Shown: positions 9,064 to 21,236 of the stretch, one piece after another
How the letters are laid out: each line of letters begins with the position of its first letter
Numbering within the stretch: position 1 is the first letter of the stretch
Assembly: GCA_024220505.1 (NCBI GenBank)
Contig: JAKZZE010000028.1
Coordinates: 124,001 to 188,000, forward strand
Direction of reading: 5' to 3'
Origin: Rhizopus arrhizus
Lineage: Eukaryota > Mucoromycota > Mucoromycetes > Mucorales > Rhizopodaceae
Length of the DNA stretch: 64,000 bases
Program-made: the position numbers and the translations under genes
The notes under the pieces: model-generated
Database searches by the model: none
What the model was told of the DNA's origin: nothing
What the model saw: the letters and a program-made list of their open reading frames with translations, nothing else

Positions 9064-11901
9064 TCACCATGCTTGAGTAATAAAGAGATGATATATTTGA
9101 GATTTGTATTCAGCAAGGCTGGATTCAGGTTGACTAATGTTAGCTGTAACATGGATTTTGATTACATTCACGCCTTTGTTTAAAGGAACTGTTGTCCATT
9201 CATGGTTTTTGGTAGTTGGATTTAATTTAAGATTGTTTTGAAAAACTGTAATCATCATTCGCTTTTCTTCTTGTTTTAATGGCTTTAATAATTCAGTCTG
9301 AATGATTAATGTTTGTATATCTGAAGAGACAGCCATACTGTGGCCTAAATAGTCACCATCGAATCTTTGTTCGAATTCTTTGCCACTGATTCTTAATTCA
9401 TCCAGGTAAGAAACTATTATAAAGTTAATACTGTACGCATTTATAAAAAAAAACTTGCTTGTACCTCCTTCTTCAGTGAAAACAGCATAAAATTCCTTGG
9501 AGGCCTTACCTAGTGGTAATTTAGGCTGTTCCGTGGGACTTTCGATGATGGGTGTAGGTTGTTGAAGCATCATGTTAGGTGGAATACTCATCATAGCTGG
9601 CGGGGGTTGAGGGAAAACATTCGCAGGTAATGATTGTGGTGGTGGCATTAAAAAGGGAGATTGTAAAAATGTTTGTTGCTGCTGCTGTTGTTGTTGTTGA
9701 AGTAACAGTGGATGTACCATCGGTTGCTGGTATGGATGATGATGATAATCAGGCTCTATGCTTTGTGTTCTTGATTTACTGGTAGTCAAAAATCGTTTAA
9801 TCTTGCGTTTATCTTCGCTAAGTGCATCCACATCAAAGGGTCGACTGGCTAAATCTAAACGCATAATGGCATCTTCTTGACTTACAGGTACCCCCAGTCT
9901 GGCTAATATACGCTCCTTGAGTCTATGCAGTAAACGCTATTTTATGATAAAAAGAGTTAGCTAAAATAAGCATTACAGTATTTTCTTTACCAAAAGCAAC
10001 TTAGCATCACGAAATATACGTGAACCAGGCTCATTGAACTTTAAAGCGTTTTCAAAGACAAGCTTCATATCACTCATCCAAGCATACAGATTAGGATAAC
10101 TTCTTGTTTGCATTCTTTCTGCTACTTCAGTTAATGAACGCGGATTCTTGATTGTTTTGTAATACTCTGGATACTCTTGGCGGTCAGGCAAGTCTTCAAA
10201 TAACTCAGAATAAAGACGATTTCTATAAAAATGATTAACACCGTCTTTTTTAAACAAACAAAAAAAAAAACATACGAATTATCTGTATGAGTTCTGATGG
10301 CATTAAATAATTCAATTTCGAAAGCAACAGGATCGAACGTATTGATGTCAATTTCAGTGGTGGGTCGAACAGCTAAAGCATCTGTTTCACTCTTTGGAGG
10401 TCTTCCACGCCTTTTTCTTATGCTTCCGTCTGGTGTTGTCTCATACACGGGCATTCTGACTCCTGGAATAGTAGGATATGTTTTGATAGGCTGGGGATGA
10501 ATAGTTGAAATTGGTAATTGAGTTACTGGCATTGGTTGTTGCTGTTGTTGTTGAAGTGGCGGTGGTGGTGCAGGAATAGTTTGTTGTTGAGAAGTGGTTG
10601 TTTTTTCTTGTACGGGGGCAATACTTGGTGGTGGATCCTTTAAAAAGTTATTAGACTTTTACACATTCAAAAAAGTTCCTTTTTTTTACCTTAAACAAAC
10701 CAATCCATCTTGAATCACTCTGATCCGATACTAAATCAAATGGCACTTGTCCATGCACGTTTTTTGCTTTTTTATCTGCATTATATTTTTGTATAAGCAC
10801 CTTGACTACCTTTTCTTTATCACCAAAGGCAGCCCAACCTAATGGGGTAGCAGAATGCCAAGTGTCATGTAATTCAATATCAGCTCCTTTTGCGATTAAG
10901 ATCTCTATCAACTTTAAATCACCATTATAACATGCAGCATGTAATGGAGACCAAGTGAATTTATCATTAAACATTTCTACTGGCACTAATTCATTTGGAT
11001 CCAATTGTGAGTCCAGTTCTAATAATTCCAATGCTTTTTTTGTGTCTTTCTTATTTATGGCATTCATCAATAGTTTCATATTTTCTGAAGCTACACATAC
11101 AAACAAATCATGAGCTGTGAATTATTTGCTTTTTTTTTTTGCCTACATTTTTTGGGTTTATCAATTGCTTTTAATCTGATTGTCTTGATTTTTGGTGCGC
11201 TATTAAATGCATCACCAGGAAGCTTTAACACAGTCTTTTCTTTCACTCCTTGCCATCCTTTTACAAATTTCTATAACAAAAAATAAGCCTGCTTTTTCTC
11301 TTTCTCTTCTTCTATTTCTATTACTTGAATTTTAACTGCATCTTCATAGATTTGAGAACCTTTCACATTGTACCGTTTTGCATTAGAAACCATTAATTCT
11401 ATATCTGCCTTCATTTGCGAAATATGCTGATAAACTTTTTTATCTATTTTTGACTGTAGGAAAATAAATAAAAGAGAAACGCGTACTGTTTTCTTCTTTA
11501 CCTTGATGGTTTCAAGAGCAATTGGGTGTCTTATGATTTGATAATAATCAGGGTATTCCTTTTTTGAAGGTAATTTCATAAAGATGGCAATTATATCATA
11601 TTCCTCACTATACACATATTAGTTTGCTAATCTTGTTTATAACAACAAATCAATTTACTCTTCAGGATCTCTATAATTTACAACATCCTTATAAAGTTGT
11701 TCAAATAAAGATTGAGGATCTTCTCTTATTGTTGTTGTAATGATGGGTGGTGTAGCCGACTTTTTTTTTTATAGGAAAAATAAATAAAAATTGAAATAAT
11801 GCAACAAATTTTTGTACCTTTTCATTGTTATCGCCTTTTTTTTGTCTTTTACGCTCTCTATAGTCTTTTTCTATCGCACTTTGTCGTTTTGGTCTTTCCA
11901 T
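9064..11901 (-). CDS. Rsc4-like chromatin remodelling subunit: bromodomain, ankyrin, AT-hook, bromodomain
   Basis: Start MERPKRQSAIEKDYRERKR at 11901; about ten exons and roughly 800 residues. Bromodomain 1 (YPDYYQIIRHPIALETIKSK, then NAKRYN with the acetyl-lysine-binding Asn) is followed by two or three ankyrin repeats (WSPLHAACYNGDLKLIEILI and TPLGWAAFGDKEKVVKVLI). Next come a proline/glutamine linker, the AT-hook KRRGRPPKS, and bromodomain 2 (YPEYYKTIKNPRSLTEVAER, then NALKFN). The C-terminus has a polyglutamine/proline region and an end domain (LRISGKEFEQRFDGDYLGHS) resembling the conserved tail of fungal Rsc4. Known relatives bind acetylated histone H3 in the RSC remodeller. Ankyrin repeats between the bromodomains are not part of budding-yeast Rsc4. 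Confidence 0.82.
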
Positions 11902-12129
11902 ATTTAATAATAATTCTACAGTAAATACATTTAATATAGCAGCTGTTGTATCCTTTCTTTCTTATTATTTACAATTTTTTGTAGAAAAAAAAAAAAAAAG
12001 AAATACTTTGATAATTTCTTTTTTTTAAAAAACAAAAAACAAAAAAAGGAAAATAGGGTTGCCTTTCACTTTTTTTACGCACGCAAAGAACGTCGATTGA
12101 AAAAATTGTTTATTAATTTAATCGGAGAT

Positions 12130-15032
12130 CTAATCTAACGTGATTGTAGGTGATAACCAAGAATCAAAATCATTTTCATTATTTACATTGCCCAGTGGAC
12201 GAAGAGCAGTAAGCTTTAACCTGTATTTTCCACTAAACAATCTTCTTCCTAAAGGAGCTATACCTTGGGTTTCAAATTTCTCATTGACTATGAGGCTTTG
12301 ATAGGTCTGTACTTTACTTTGACGAAGGGTGCTCACAGCGGCCTGTTCTGGTGTATCGACAACATCACCATGCCAAGAGACAAGAAAGACATCGTTAGGA
12401 TCATCCAAGACATTTCTTCCCACATAGGTAATATAGCCTTCAGGAATAAGTCCATAGCTAAGACTAGGGTCGTCCACATCTACAGCTGTGATTGTCACCA
12501 GAGAAGACGACTCTGCTAATTGAAAAGAGACAATCGCGGGAGAAAGTATATTGATAATTGGGTTGAGTAAGCGAGGCATGGTTCCATTTTTAACTAGTAC
12601 TGGAAGCTTGGATAAGCTGGATGTCAATCCGGCATAGGGTATATATTTTGTATCCTCCTCTTCTTTTGATACTATAATATAGCCAGAGTAAATTGAGGGT
12701 TGACTTGTATTTGTAGGTGGAGTAATTCGTATTGTAATATTCTTTTCTTCATTGGCCTCTACAAATACTATCGGATCAAGTATTTCTACTGTCGCGCTGA
12801 CCTTCTCACTGGTGATCGAGATTGGCTTTCTCAAAATCTTGTTATTTTCAAATCCTTGGGCTGTCACAGAAGCTTGGTGAGTGATTGTGTACTCTGTGTC
12901 TAATCTTCCATTATTCTTAATTGTCAAAAAGTACTCATTGTTTTTCGCTCCGTGTTCTTCATCATTTAGGCGAATCTGCTCTGGTGTGATCATTGTATCT
13001 GAACTTATTGCTTGATAAACGTCAATCAGTCCTGCGCCTTGCCTGGCAACAGACTCAAACTCTTCAGAGCCCAAAACATTGACAGGATGGCCATTGTTTA
13101 ATAGTATCATCCGGAGCTCATTTATATTTAGACTGCGGTTACCACCTCTTGCTTGTTGCAGTAAAGCGACCACACCAGCAACAAATGGGCTTGCCATACT
13201 TGTTCCGCTTAATGTAGCGTAACCGCCTAATTCCATAGGATACCTAAGTATAGAATATTTAAAAATATAATCAATGTTTGTTTGTCATTTGATACTACGT
13301 TGAATAGATCTGTCCTCCAGGTGCACTGATATCTGGTTTCAAACTTAAGTCGGGCCCTAAACCCCATGAGCTAAAAGAACTTATTGTTCCTGTAAAAAGT
13401 AAATAATGATCAGTCTTCACATTTTAATAAATTATCTATGTGTAAACCTGCTGTAGGAACTTGGAAGCTAAGGTCATCTTTTAAAAATTCAACGTTTGAT
13501 TCAGTTTGCAAGTATTCAAATAGTTTCTGTCCATCTTCCTTTGTAACACCACCATAATTTATGGATATATTATTTTCTGGAGCAGAAGGGGTTAATGGTC
13601 CAGGTGCATTATTATAAACAATCACGCCGACAGCGCCCGCCTTTTGAGCATTTAAAACCTATATTTATATGTAAAATGATTAAAAAATAAAGCTCTTCTT
13701 GCCTTCTAATCAAGCTATCCCTCTTGTACCTTTTGTGTAAATATACACCCGCCACGACCTATTAAGACAACCTTGCCTTTCAAATCAATCCCAATTGGCT
13801 CACAGGCATCGTTTTCTTTTAAAAACTGATCTGACAAGGTCACCATTGCAACGGAATTAATATTAAAAGTACCACCGGAAGCAGTAAGGTAAGTGATGGT
13901 TAAGGATCCAGCTTTGATTATGTGTGAAAGCATATGGGAATTATCAATACTGGCTACTGAAATGGCATGCTTTCCAAGTGAAGGTGAGCCGACTTCAAAC
14001 ATACCTCGGTCACCTTCATTTCCTGCCGCTGCGCAAACAATCATGCCTCTTAAAGACAGTTCATCAGCTAAAATAGAAGCAGGTGATTCTGGCCAACCAA
14101 TATCACCAAGAGACAGGTTGATCACGTCCATCCCATCCATATAAGCTCTTTCCATAGCTTTCATAATAATATCTGTTGAACTGCCACCAGAACAACCAAA
14201 TATTCTGTAGGCACCTAACGTAACTTAAAATAAAAGAATAGAATGAATTTGACAAATTCAACACTTTTTTCTTTCTTTTTTACCTTCTGAAGCTACACCT
14301 GTGAAGTTTTTTATGTCATCGTTTGCGCCAATAATACCAGCGACGTGGGTGCCGTGACCATTACATATATCTCGTGGATCATTATCTGGTTGAGGTAGAT
14401 TATCTCCTGTATACGCATCACCAACAAAATCATACCCATAAGCAACACGGCAGCCTTGCCCAAAGCAACGGCCTAAGGCGGGATGTGTATAGTCTACTCC
14501 AGTGTCTATGATACCCACTTTGATGCCTTGCCCTGTCAATCTAAGAGCGCATGAGATTTCATTTATTCAACTGCGGTTTTTTCATTACCCTAATTTATCT
14601 CGAAGCTTATTTATGCCTGTTTGATTATAAAAGCTGAATAGAGGGGCAGTTGGAGTACCAGAATCCTTAATCTCGAATACCTTTGGTGTTGATACTGTAT
14701 TCTAAGAAAAAAAATTAAATATAAAATTGCCGAACAAGATCATGATAACTGTTTACCACAGGCCAAACGCGTTTGATATTCGTTGTGTTTTTTAAAAACA
14801 ATTGAGCATCCCTTGCCGACTTAAATTTGACTGATACAGCGTGAATTAAATCATATTCATACTGGATGTCAAACTGTATATCAAGTGCATGGAGCTGATC
14901 ATAAAAATGGGATCTTTTAACATGTCTTGTTGTATGAGGAGATTTTTCAAACTCTATTAGAAAAGCATTCGGCACAAAAGAGGCGATCACCAATGGCGAT
15001 AGATAAATTAAAAAAATTAGACCAAATCTCAT
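12130..15032 (-). CDS. Secreted subtilisin-like serine protease (S8) with PA insert
   Basis: Start [20 protein letters not shown] at 15032 is a clear signal peptide, followed by an inhibitor-I9-like propeptide. The catalytic triad is complete over several exons: Asp in [13 protein letters not shown], His in [12 protein letters not shown] and Ser in [13 protein letters not shown]; the oxyanion Asn is in AAAGNEGD. A protease-associated insert ([28 protein letters not shown]) lies between His and Ser. The 300-residue C-terminus has Fn3-like beta segments, as in Vpr/minor extracellular proteases. At least seven introns are predicted. The product is probably extracellular or wall-bound and nutrient-scavenging. 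A paralogue of the same architecture lies at 57190-60272. Confidence 0.9.
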
Positions 15033-15223
15033 GAAGGGAAGTTTTTTTTGTTCGTGTATAAAAAGAGCGAAAAGAAAAAGGAAAAGTTCAGGGTATTGCT
15101 TAGCGGTTATTTCGATTTGAACACATATGCAAACCAAGATTTAAACCGTTTTACTTAAACATTTAATCCCAAGTGCTCTTCATTATTATGTTTATTAATT
15201 GTCTCTCTGTATGTGGGGGTATT

Positions 15224-16077
15224 TTAATCTTTGGGTGTAAATTTGGCATAATAGTCTTTTGTCTTGTTTTCATATAGCTCCTGGGTACATTCTGGTAACT
15301 CATCTTGATATTTTCCTATGTTTGGTCAAAACCTTAATATATACGCGTGCATTATGAGTGGAACATTTTTTTTTACCAGGCGAGCCACCATAGACACTAA
15401 ATGAAGGAACCACTGTATTGGGTGCAATGATCGTATTATCCAGTATACAGCAGCAATCTTTGATGATAGCAAATCGGCCCTATTTAAAACACTTCTTAAT
15501 CTCTCTTTTTTCTTATCCAAGTTCATCTATACACTCTTACAATGATACAATTCTTTCCAATACTGACGTGTGATCCAATCGTGGCTGCTTCTACAATGCT
15601 TCCTTCGCCAATAGTGACGTGATCGCCTATTTTCATAGGATAGTAGCTGAAGATTCTATTTACTGCATTTAGGTTATATCATTTATAAGCAGTAGGCGCT
15701 TTACCCTTTATACGTCTTATAAGGCGGTCTAATAATTGATTTTTGAGATAGTAAACAGTATCTTCCAATAGCAATCACAACTGCATGTCCTCCACCTGTA
15801 CGCCGAAGATCACCACGAATGACACAATCTGTTTGGATGATCGTCTACAAGTATAAATGGATAAGCAATCTTACTCTGGTTAGATGTTCTTTTTATTCTT
15901 TACTTTTCCACCAAGAATAATATTTTGACTACCACAAATGATTGACTTTCTACTCACTTTATTTCCTGTATCCTAATGAGGAATAGCATTTCAGTGTGCA
16001 AGTTCAGATTAAAACAGAAAGCTGCTTACAGTCTCAATGTATTCCGAACGATTGTAGTATTTGATAGGCGCTTCCAT
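15224..16077 (-). CDS. Dynactin subunit 5 (p25)
   Basis: Start [16 protein letters not shown] at 16077. The exons read [89 protein letters not shown] and [20 protein letters not shown], ending [20 protein letters not shown]. These match the left-handed beta-helix hexapeptide repeats and C-terminal helix of dynactin p25. The family sits at the pointed end of dynactin's Arp1 filament and takes part in endosome recruitment of dynein. About 190 residues, near the usual size. The last intron covers about 15270-15375. The gene diverges from the kinase at 16290, with a 212-bp shared promoter. Confidence 0.9.
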
Positions 16078-16289
16078 AATAGACAGGAGTAAAAAATGTT
16101 TTCTATAAGAAGTAAATGCTTATTAAATTTTCGACTGACACTAAAAATACATGCAAGAAAAAGTAAGTGAGTTTTTGGTTGAAAGAAAAATATAAAAACC
16201 ATCATGTTTTCCTTCGTCTTTCTTAACTTATCTTTTTCTGTTTCTCTCCCAATCTATTTTCTTTCCTTAATTCTTTGTCACTCCTAAAA

Positions 16290-17572
16290 ATGATTCGTAA
16301 ATCACAAATTATTACTCTTCCTCAACAGCTGAATCATTACCGTGGATCTGTTAATGGCGATGCAAGTAAAATACATGTAAATGAAACTCAGTTTGCTGAC
16401 CAGTCGTCCGAAGATGATGATGAACTAAGCGTATCTAGTGCCGGCACTACCAGCTCCAGTCCTTCTACTGATTCTATTCATATCACCGGAGAATTTGTTA
16501 CCAAGCAAAGCACTTCATTTTTGTCTCTCTTTAAAACATTCTTTCACAAGCTTAGTCTGTTTTCTTTTGGTTCTCCCGTACCAACCAACTCGCCTGATAA
16601 TGGTCCATTCCAACCCTTTGCTGATCGGGCTATTTGCTTAAGTAACTATGGTATTGTTGGTCGTGGCCTAGGTCAAGGCACTTCCTCTCATGTCTATTTG
16701 CTCCGAAAGACCATAAAAAATAAATCATTGGCGGTCAAGATGTTTAGAAAATGCAAAAAGAACGTTTCTCGCAGAAGTTATATGGAATCCATCATTAGTG
16801 AATTTGGTGTCACTTACACGTTAAGGCATCAAAATATCCTTCGAACGTATGATTTTGTTAAGCTAGATAATGATTATGACAAATTTGCTCTTATCATTGA
16901 TTATGTAAGCCTTTATCTCTTCCTCTTCTGAACTATTACCTTCCTCACTTTATTAAAAATATATAGTGTAATCAAGGCGATGTAAGCACATTGATCTCAC
17001 ATCGAACATTGAAACTTCATCAAATTAATGCGCTTTTCAAGCAATTATTGAATGGTCTCAAATATATGCATGAAAAAGGTGTAGCTCATCGTGATTTGAA
17101 ACCAGAGAATTTGCTGCTCCATAATAACATACTCAAGATTGCAGATTTTGGGTCCTGTGATGTATTTAGAGCTGAGGGTGAAAGGAAGGATCGAAAGTCA
17201 TATGGCGTAGTAGGTACTACTCCTTACATCGCACCCGAAGTCTTTAATTACGATCACTACTGGGGTACTGCTGCCGATGTCTGGTCTGCTGGTATAATTT
17301 TCTTTGCATTGCATTGTGCACATGTCCCATTTGAGTCAGCGACAATCCAAGATTCAGACTTTCGTCAATACTTACAAAGCCGTAGAGAGAGAAAATATCT
17401 GGGTTTCAATGAGATACCTCATAAGCCGAGGTCATTACTTTACCATATATTGAATCCTAATTGCAATAAAAGGATTACAGTTGAGGGACTTTTGGAGAAC
17501 CCTTGGGTAAGAAGTTTGAGTCCAGATTTAATCAAGAAATCAGAACGCAATAAAAAAATAAAGTTCTTTTAG
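16290..17572 (+). CDS. Ser/Thr kinase of the fungal HAL4/HAL5/NPR1 type
   Basis: Two exons, 16290-16904 and 16967-17572, give 406 residues. The N-terminal 115 residues are serine-rich and disordered. The kinase domain has the glycine loop GRGLGQGTSSHVYLL, Lys in LAVKMF, HRDLKPENLL, DFGSCDVF, GTTPYIAPEVF and DVWSAGIIFF, so it should be active. SEFGVTYTLRHQNILRTYDF before the hinge is characteristic of the fungal HAL/NPR (Sat4-like) group, which controls potassium and nutrient transporter stability at the plasma membrane in yeast. The first in-frame ATG is 16290. It converges with the F-box/EF-hand gene 100 bases downstream. Confidence 0.88.
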
Positions 17573-17671
17573 GTTTTTTTTTTTTTCTTTATTCAAAAAG
17601 CTTCTTTTATATATATTTAGTATGGCCAGTTTTATCATAACAATGCATTATTATTCATTTTATTAATAAAT

Positions 17672-18735
17672 TTATTCTTCCATTTTTAATCTTAATGATT
17701 GTGGATCATATCCGTGGACATTTAAATCATTTCTTGTCTCCGAAGGATCATCCAATGTTTGCTCCAAGTAAAATGCCAAGAAGCCTTCTCTTGTCAACCA
17801 TCCATTTGCATTTGCTCCAAATCTTAAGCCCATTTGACGTAAAAATGCTGGTGGTGGATGAGAGCCATTGGTTGTGAATATAAATTGATCCAACTCCTTT
17901 GAGTTGAGTGCACCATCTTGATCTTTATCAAATTTGTTGAATATTTCGTTAAGTACTTCTTTTAGTGATTCTGATAATTGGTCATTTTCTGCTAATAAAT
18001 CTTCTTCTCCTTTATATCCGTTCACAATACGCTCAATTTCTTGTTCCAATTCTACAATACAAAACATCAGTAACTGGGCTTTTGCCTTCTTTAACAACCT
18101 CTCTCTCTTTTTCTCTACTTACCATCAAATGGTTCAAATGTGGGGTCCACTGCACGCCCCATTTGTAATAGAATCATAGATTCTTCCAACTTGTTTAACA
18201 CAAAAAGAATAAATCCAAGTATATAATAACATCCTCCATGAGTCGGAAAAACATCCAAAATCCACATCATTTTAGAAGCAACCTCTGCCAAAATATCCAT
18301 ATCGCCATTTTCTTGAAACCTCTTTAAACGAGCTTGAGCATCTGCATACTCTTTATCTGCTTGATCCATTAAATTCAAATCCTCATCAGTCTGCTTATTC
18401 TTTTGGATGTAATAAAGACGCCAGTTCGAAGGCTCTTTTTCAAATTTTTTAGATAGTGAAGGGTCCAATGAGAGACTTGTGGCAGCTGTAGAGAAAATAG
18501 TATATATTTCAAACAGGTCTCCAAAGTCGTGAAGAGTTTTACTGTACATGTTTTGTTTAAATGCGTTCAATTAAGTATATGTATACTGTTGTTACCTTTT
18601 CCATAAGTTGTTATCATGAAATAATTTATAAAGAGATTTAGAGGTATATGAGAGTTGGTCTAATTCTTGAGGTTCTAAGTTATAAGCTAAATGCTCGATT
18701 ACAACCTCGGGAAATGTTTCAATTTGAAGGACCAT
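17672..18735 (-). CDS. F-box protein with C-terminal EF-hand region
   Basis: Three exons. The first encodes MVLQIETFPEVVIEHLAYNL and then LDQLSYTSKSLYKLFHDNNLWK, the pattern of an F-box. The middle exon is helical and ends ILLQMGRAVDPTFEPFDG. The last carries a canonical EF-hand loop, DKDQDGALNSKEL, with the 1, 3, 5 and 12 positions filled, and a second weaker one (FGANANGWLTREGF). Introns are predicted near 18552-18599 and 18058-18122. Total is about 325 residues. F-box proteins recruit substrates to SCF ubiquitin ligases through Skp1; a calcium-binding module would suggest Ca2+-responsive recognition. That function is inference. Confidence 0.72.
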
Positions 18736-18860
18736 GTGTGAAAAGAGAGAAAAAGAGCAAGGTGGCTTGTGAGGAGAGATTCAGCGCATTTTTTTTATTT
18801 ACCCAAGAAATCTGGGTGTGTGCATAGTATTTTGCCTCTTTCTTCCACACTATTCAAAAT

Positions 18861-20870
18861 ATGGATCCTTATAGACCTAATCAATATGGTATTTGATTAA
18901 AAAAAGAGAATACAATAGAGTTATATTAATTAATTTTTAGGCTTTCGTCCACCACCACCTGTTATTGGTGCCTTTGGACAGCCACCACCACAACGATACC
19001 CTGCACCTGTTCGACCACCTGCGTATGGAGGACAATATAATATGGTTTATCGTCCACCCCCTAACCAGTCTGTTCCCGAAAATACAGATAAATTGAACAC
19101 TTTATTTGTAGGTGCTATTGCGCCTGGCATCAGCGATGAGTGGATTGAAAAACTATTGCAGGTACATTAAAGAAATTTGGTTCTTTCAAAATTATAACTT
19201 ATGTTTGTATGAATAGGTTTGTGGTACATTAAAACAGTGGAAGCGTGTCAAAGATTCTGCCGGAAATCCAAAGGGGTTTGGATTTGCAACCTATGAAGAT
19301 CCTGATAGTGCCTTGTGTGCATTACGTGTCATTGGAGGAGAAAAAAACGGCCGGTGTGACCTTGAAGGCAGCCGACAACAGTCAGATCGAAAAGAAATTG
19401 ATCGTAAAAGCAGATGACAATGTACGATCATATTTGGAAAACTACCAACAATCCTCTAAGCAAACCACAGATGAACAAGACCAAGCAGATGACGGGCAAA
19501 AATACCAATTGGTTCAAAAATACATGACAGCAATCAACAAAGGGCTTTTACCTGGTGATGCTGATGGAGCATTTGATATACAGGAAATAGGTCAGCAAGA
19601 AGAACACCAAGACTCGCTTGCAAGAGATTTAGCCATGTTTAAGGAACGCGCTGTACAAAAAGATCAGGAAAAAAGAAAGGAACCTGAGAGAAGACTTAAA
19701 AGCTCGCCTGATAGAAGAAGAGACTTTGTGAAAGGTGCTGTAGATGAAAAAGAGTTGATGATGACAGATGAAGAAATGGAAAGGAGACGAAGAGAAAAGC
19801 ATGAAAGAGATGTTGAAAATGCCTATCGTCACAGAGAGAAGCGATTTGAAAATAGAGAGAATGCTCAACTTCGCGAATATGAAAAGGACTTGAAGAGAGA
19901 AATAGAGGAGGAAGAAAGATTGGTTAAAGATAGAGCATATTGGTTAGAACGATTGGCTGACTGGGATGATGAACTCGAAATGGAGAAGGGAGAAGAATTG
20001 TATTACTCGGATAGGTTAGGAAAAAAAGAAAATACGTGTAGACATACTTGTATTTATCTTACTCTTTAATAGATCTCGATGGAGAAAGATGAGAGAAAGC
20101 GTCCGTAGAAGAGATCATGAACGCGACGAAGAAGACAAACGAAGAGAATTGCAAGAGATTGAAGACGAAAAACGCAGATTGGAAGAAGAGGAGCGTATAA
20201 GAAAAGAGAGCAAGATTTTGAACAGAGAAGGCGATGATAGGAAGATTGCTGTGAAAACAACAAAACTCAATTTTAATATTTCAATGAAACGAAATACGCT
20301 TGGTGGTGTTGACGAAGAGGATGAAGAAGAAAATAGAAAGAAACGCCGTGTGCTTGTACCTTTGGATTACAGTGATATAGAAAAGCGACATTATTCTGAT
20401 GAAGAAGAAATGACAACAGAAGAGCGAACAGCGTTGGTTAAGAAATTAATTGACTCTATACCAAGTTCACAGAACGAGCTGTGGAATTATCGTGTAAGAT
20501 GGGAAGAATTAGATGAGGTAATCAAAAAAAAATACAACGGCTTTTATCAATGCATTTACTCAAATTTAAAAAATACGTAGAACCTTATTGAACAAAAGCT
20601 ACGCCCATTTGTGTCTAAAAAGATATTTGAACTGTTGGGAATGGAAGAAGAAGATTTGGTTAATTTCGTGCTTAAATTCATAAGAGAAAAGAAGGGACCA
20701 GATGAACTTGTGTCTGAATTAGAAGGAGTAAGATAAGAGGACAATGTAAATAAAATGGTTTACTAAACTCACTTCCATTACAGGCTTTAGAAGAAGATGC
20801 ACTAGTATTTGTGATGAAGCTATGGAGAGCTCTGATCTTTGAATTGGAAAGAAAGAAGAAAAGATTGTAA
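18861..20870 (+). CDS. RBM25-like splicing factor (RRM, RE/RD-rich, PWI), apparent frameshift
   Basis: Start MDPYRPNQYG, then a proline-rich leader (GFRPPPPVIGAFGQPPPQRY), an RRM (NTLFVGAIAPGISDEWIEKL, GTLKQWKRVKDSAGNPKGFG), a long Arg/Glu-rich helix, and a C-terminal PWI domain (LIEQKLRPFVSKKIFELLGM, ending FVMKLWRALIFELERKKKRL). This is the RBM25/Snu71 layout of U1-associated splicing factors. At 19341-19347 the frame shifts in an A7 run: one A fewer restores ...VIGGEKTAGVTLKAADNS. Introns are predicted near 18889-18940, 19162-19216, about 20034-20071, about 20518-20580 and 20728-20784. The gene shares a 125-bp divergent promoter with the F-box/EF-hand gene. Confidence 0.85.
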
Positions 20871-20970
20871 TAAATAAATAGTATTCAAAGATTTAAATAA
20901 TTGTATACATTGTATATCTTTATTAAATTCAGAAAGTTTCTGATAGCCACAAAGCCAACATTATGATGTA

Positions 20971-21006
<36 letters not shown>

Positions 21007-21236
21007 AACTGTGTTGCTTTATCTGATGAAAACATTACTATTGGTAATCTTTTGAGATTTTACTTTTCAATTATTAGATTACGGCTATTATTCTTGCTAA
21101 AAACTAAAGTATTTGTAACCTAATAATAGAATCTAGAGGCATTCAATCAATGGCTTTATTTTCACGGTAACTTTCTTATTTATAAGTCACTGGCTAAAAT
21201 ATACAAATAAGATTACAGCAGTTTTATTAAATTAAT
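20871..21236. repeat. Intergenic region with CT microsatellite
   Basis: Between the 3' ends of two converging genes. Positions 20971-21006 are an almost pure (CT)n tract with one T interruption. The rest is AT-rich and shows no gene. Confidence 0.85.
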
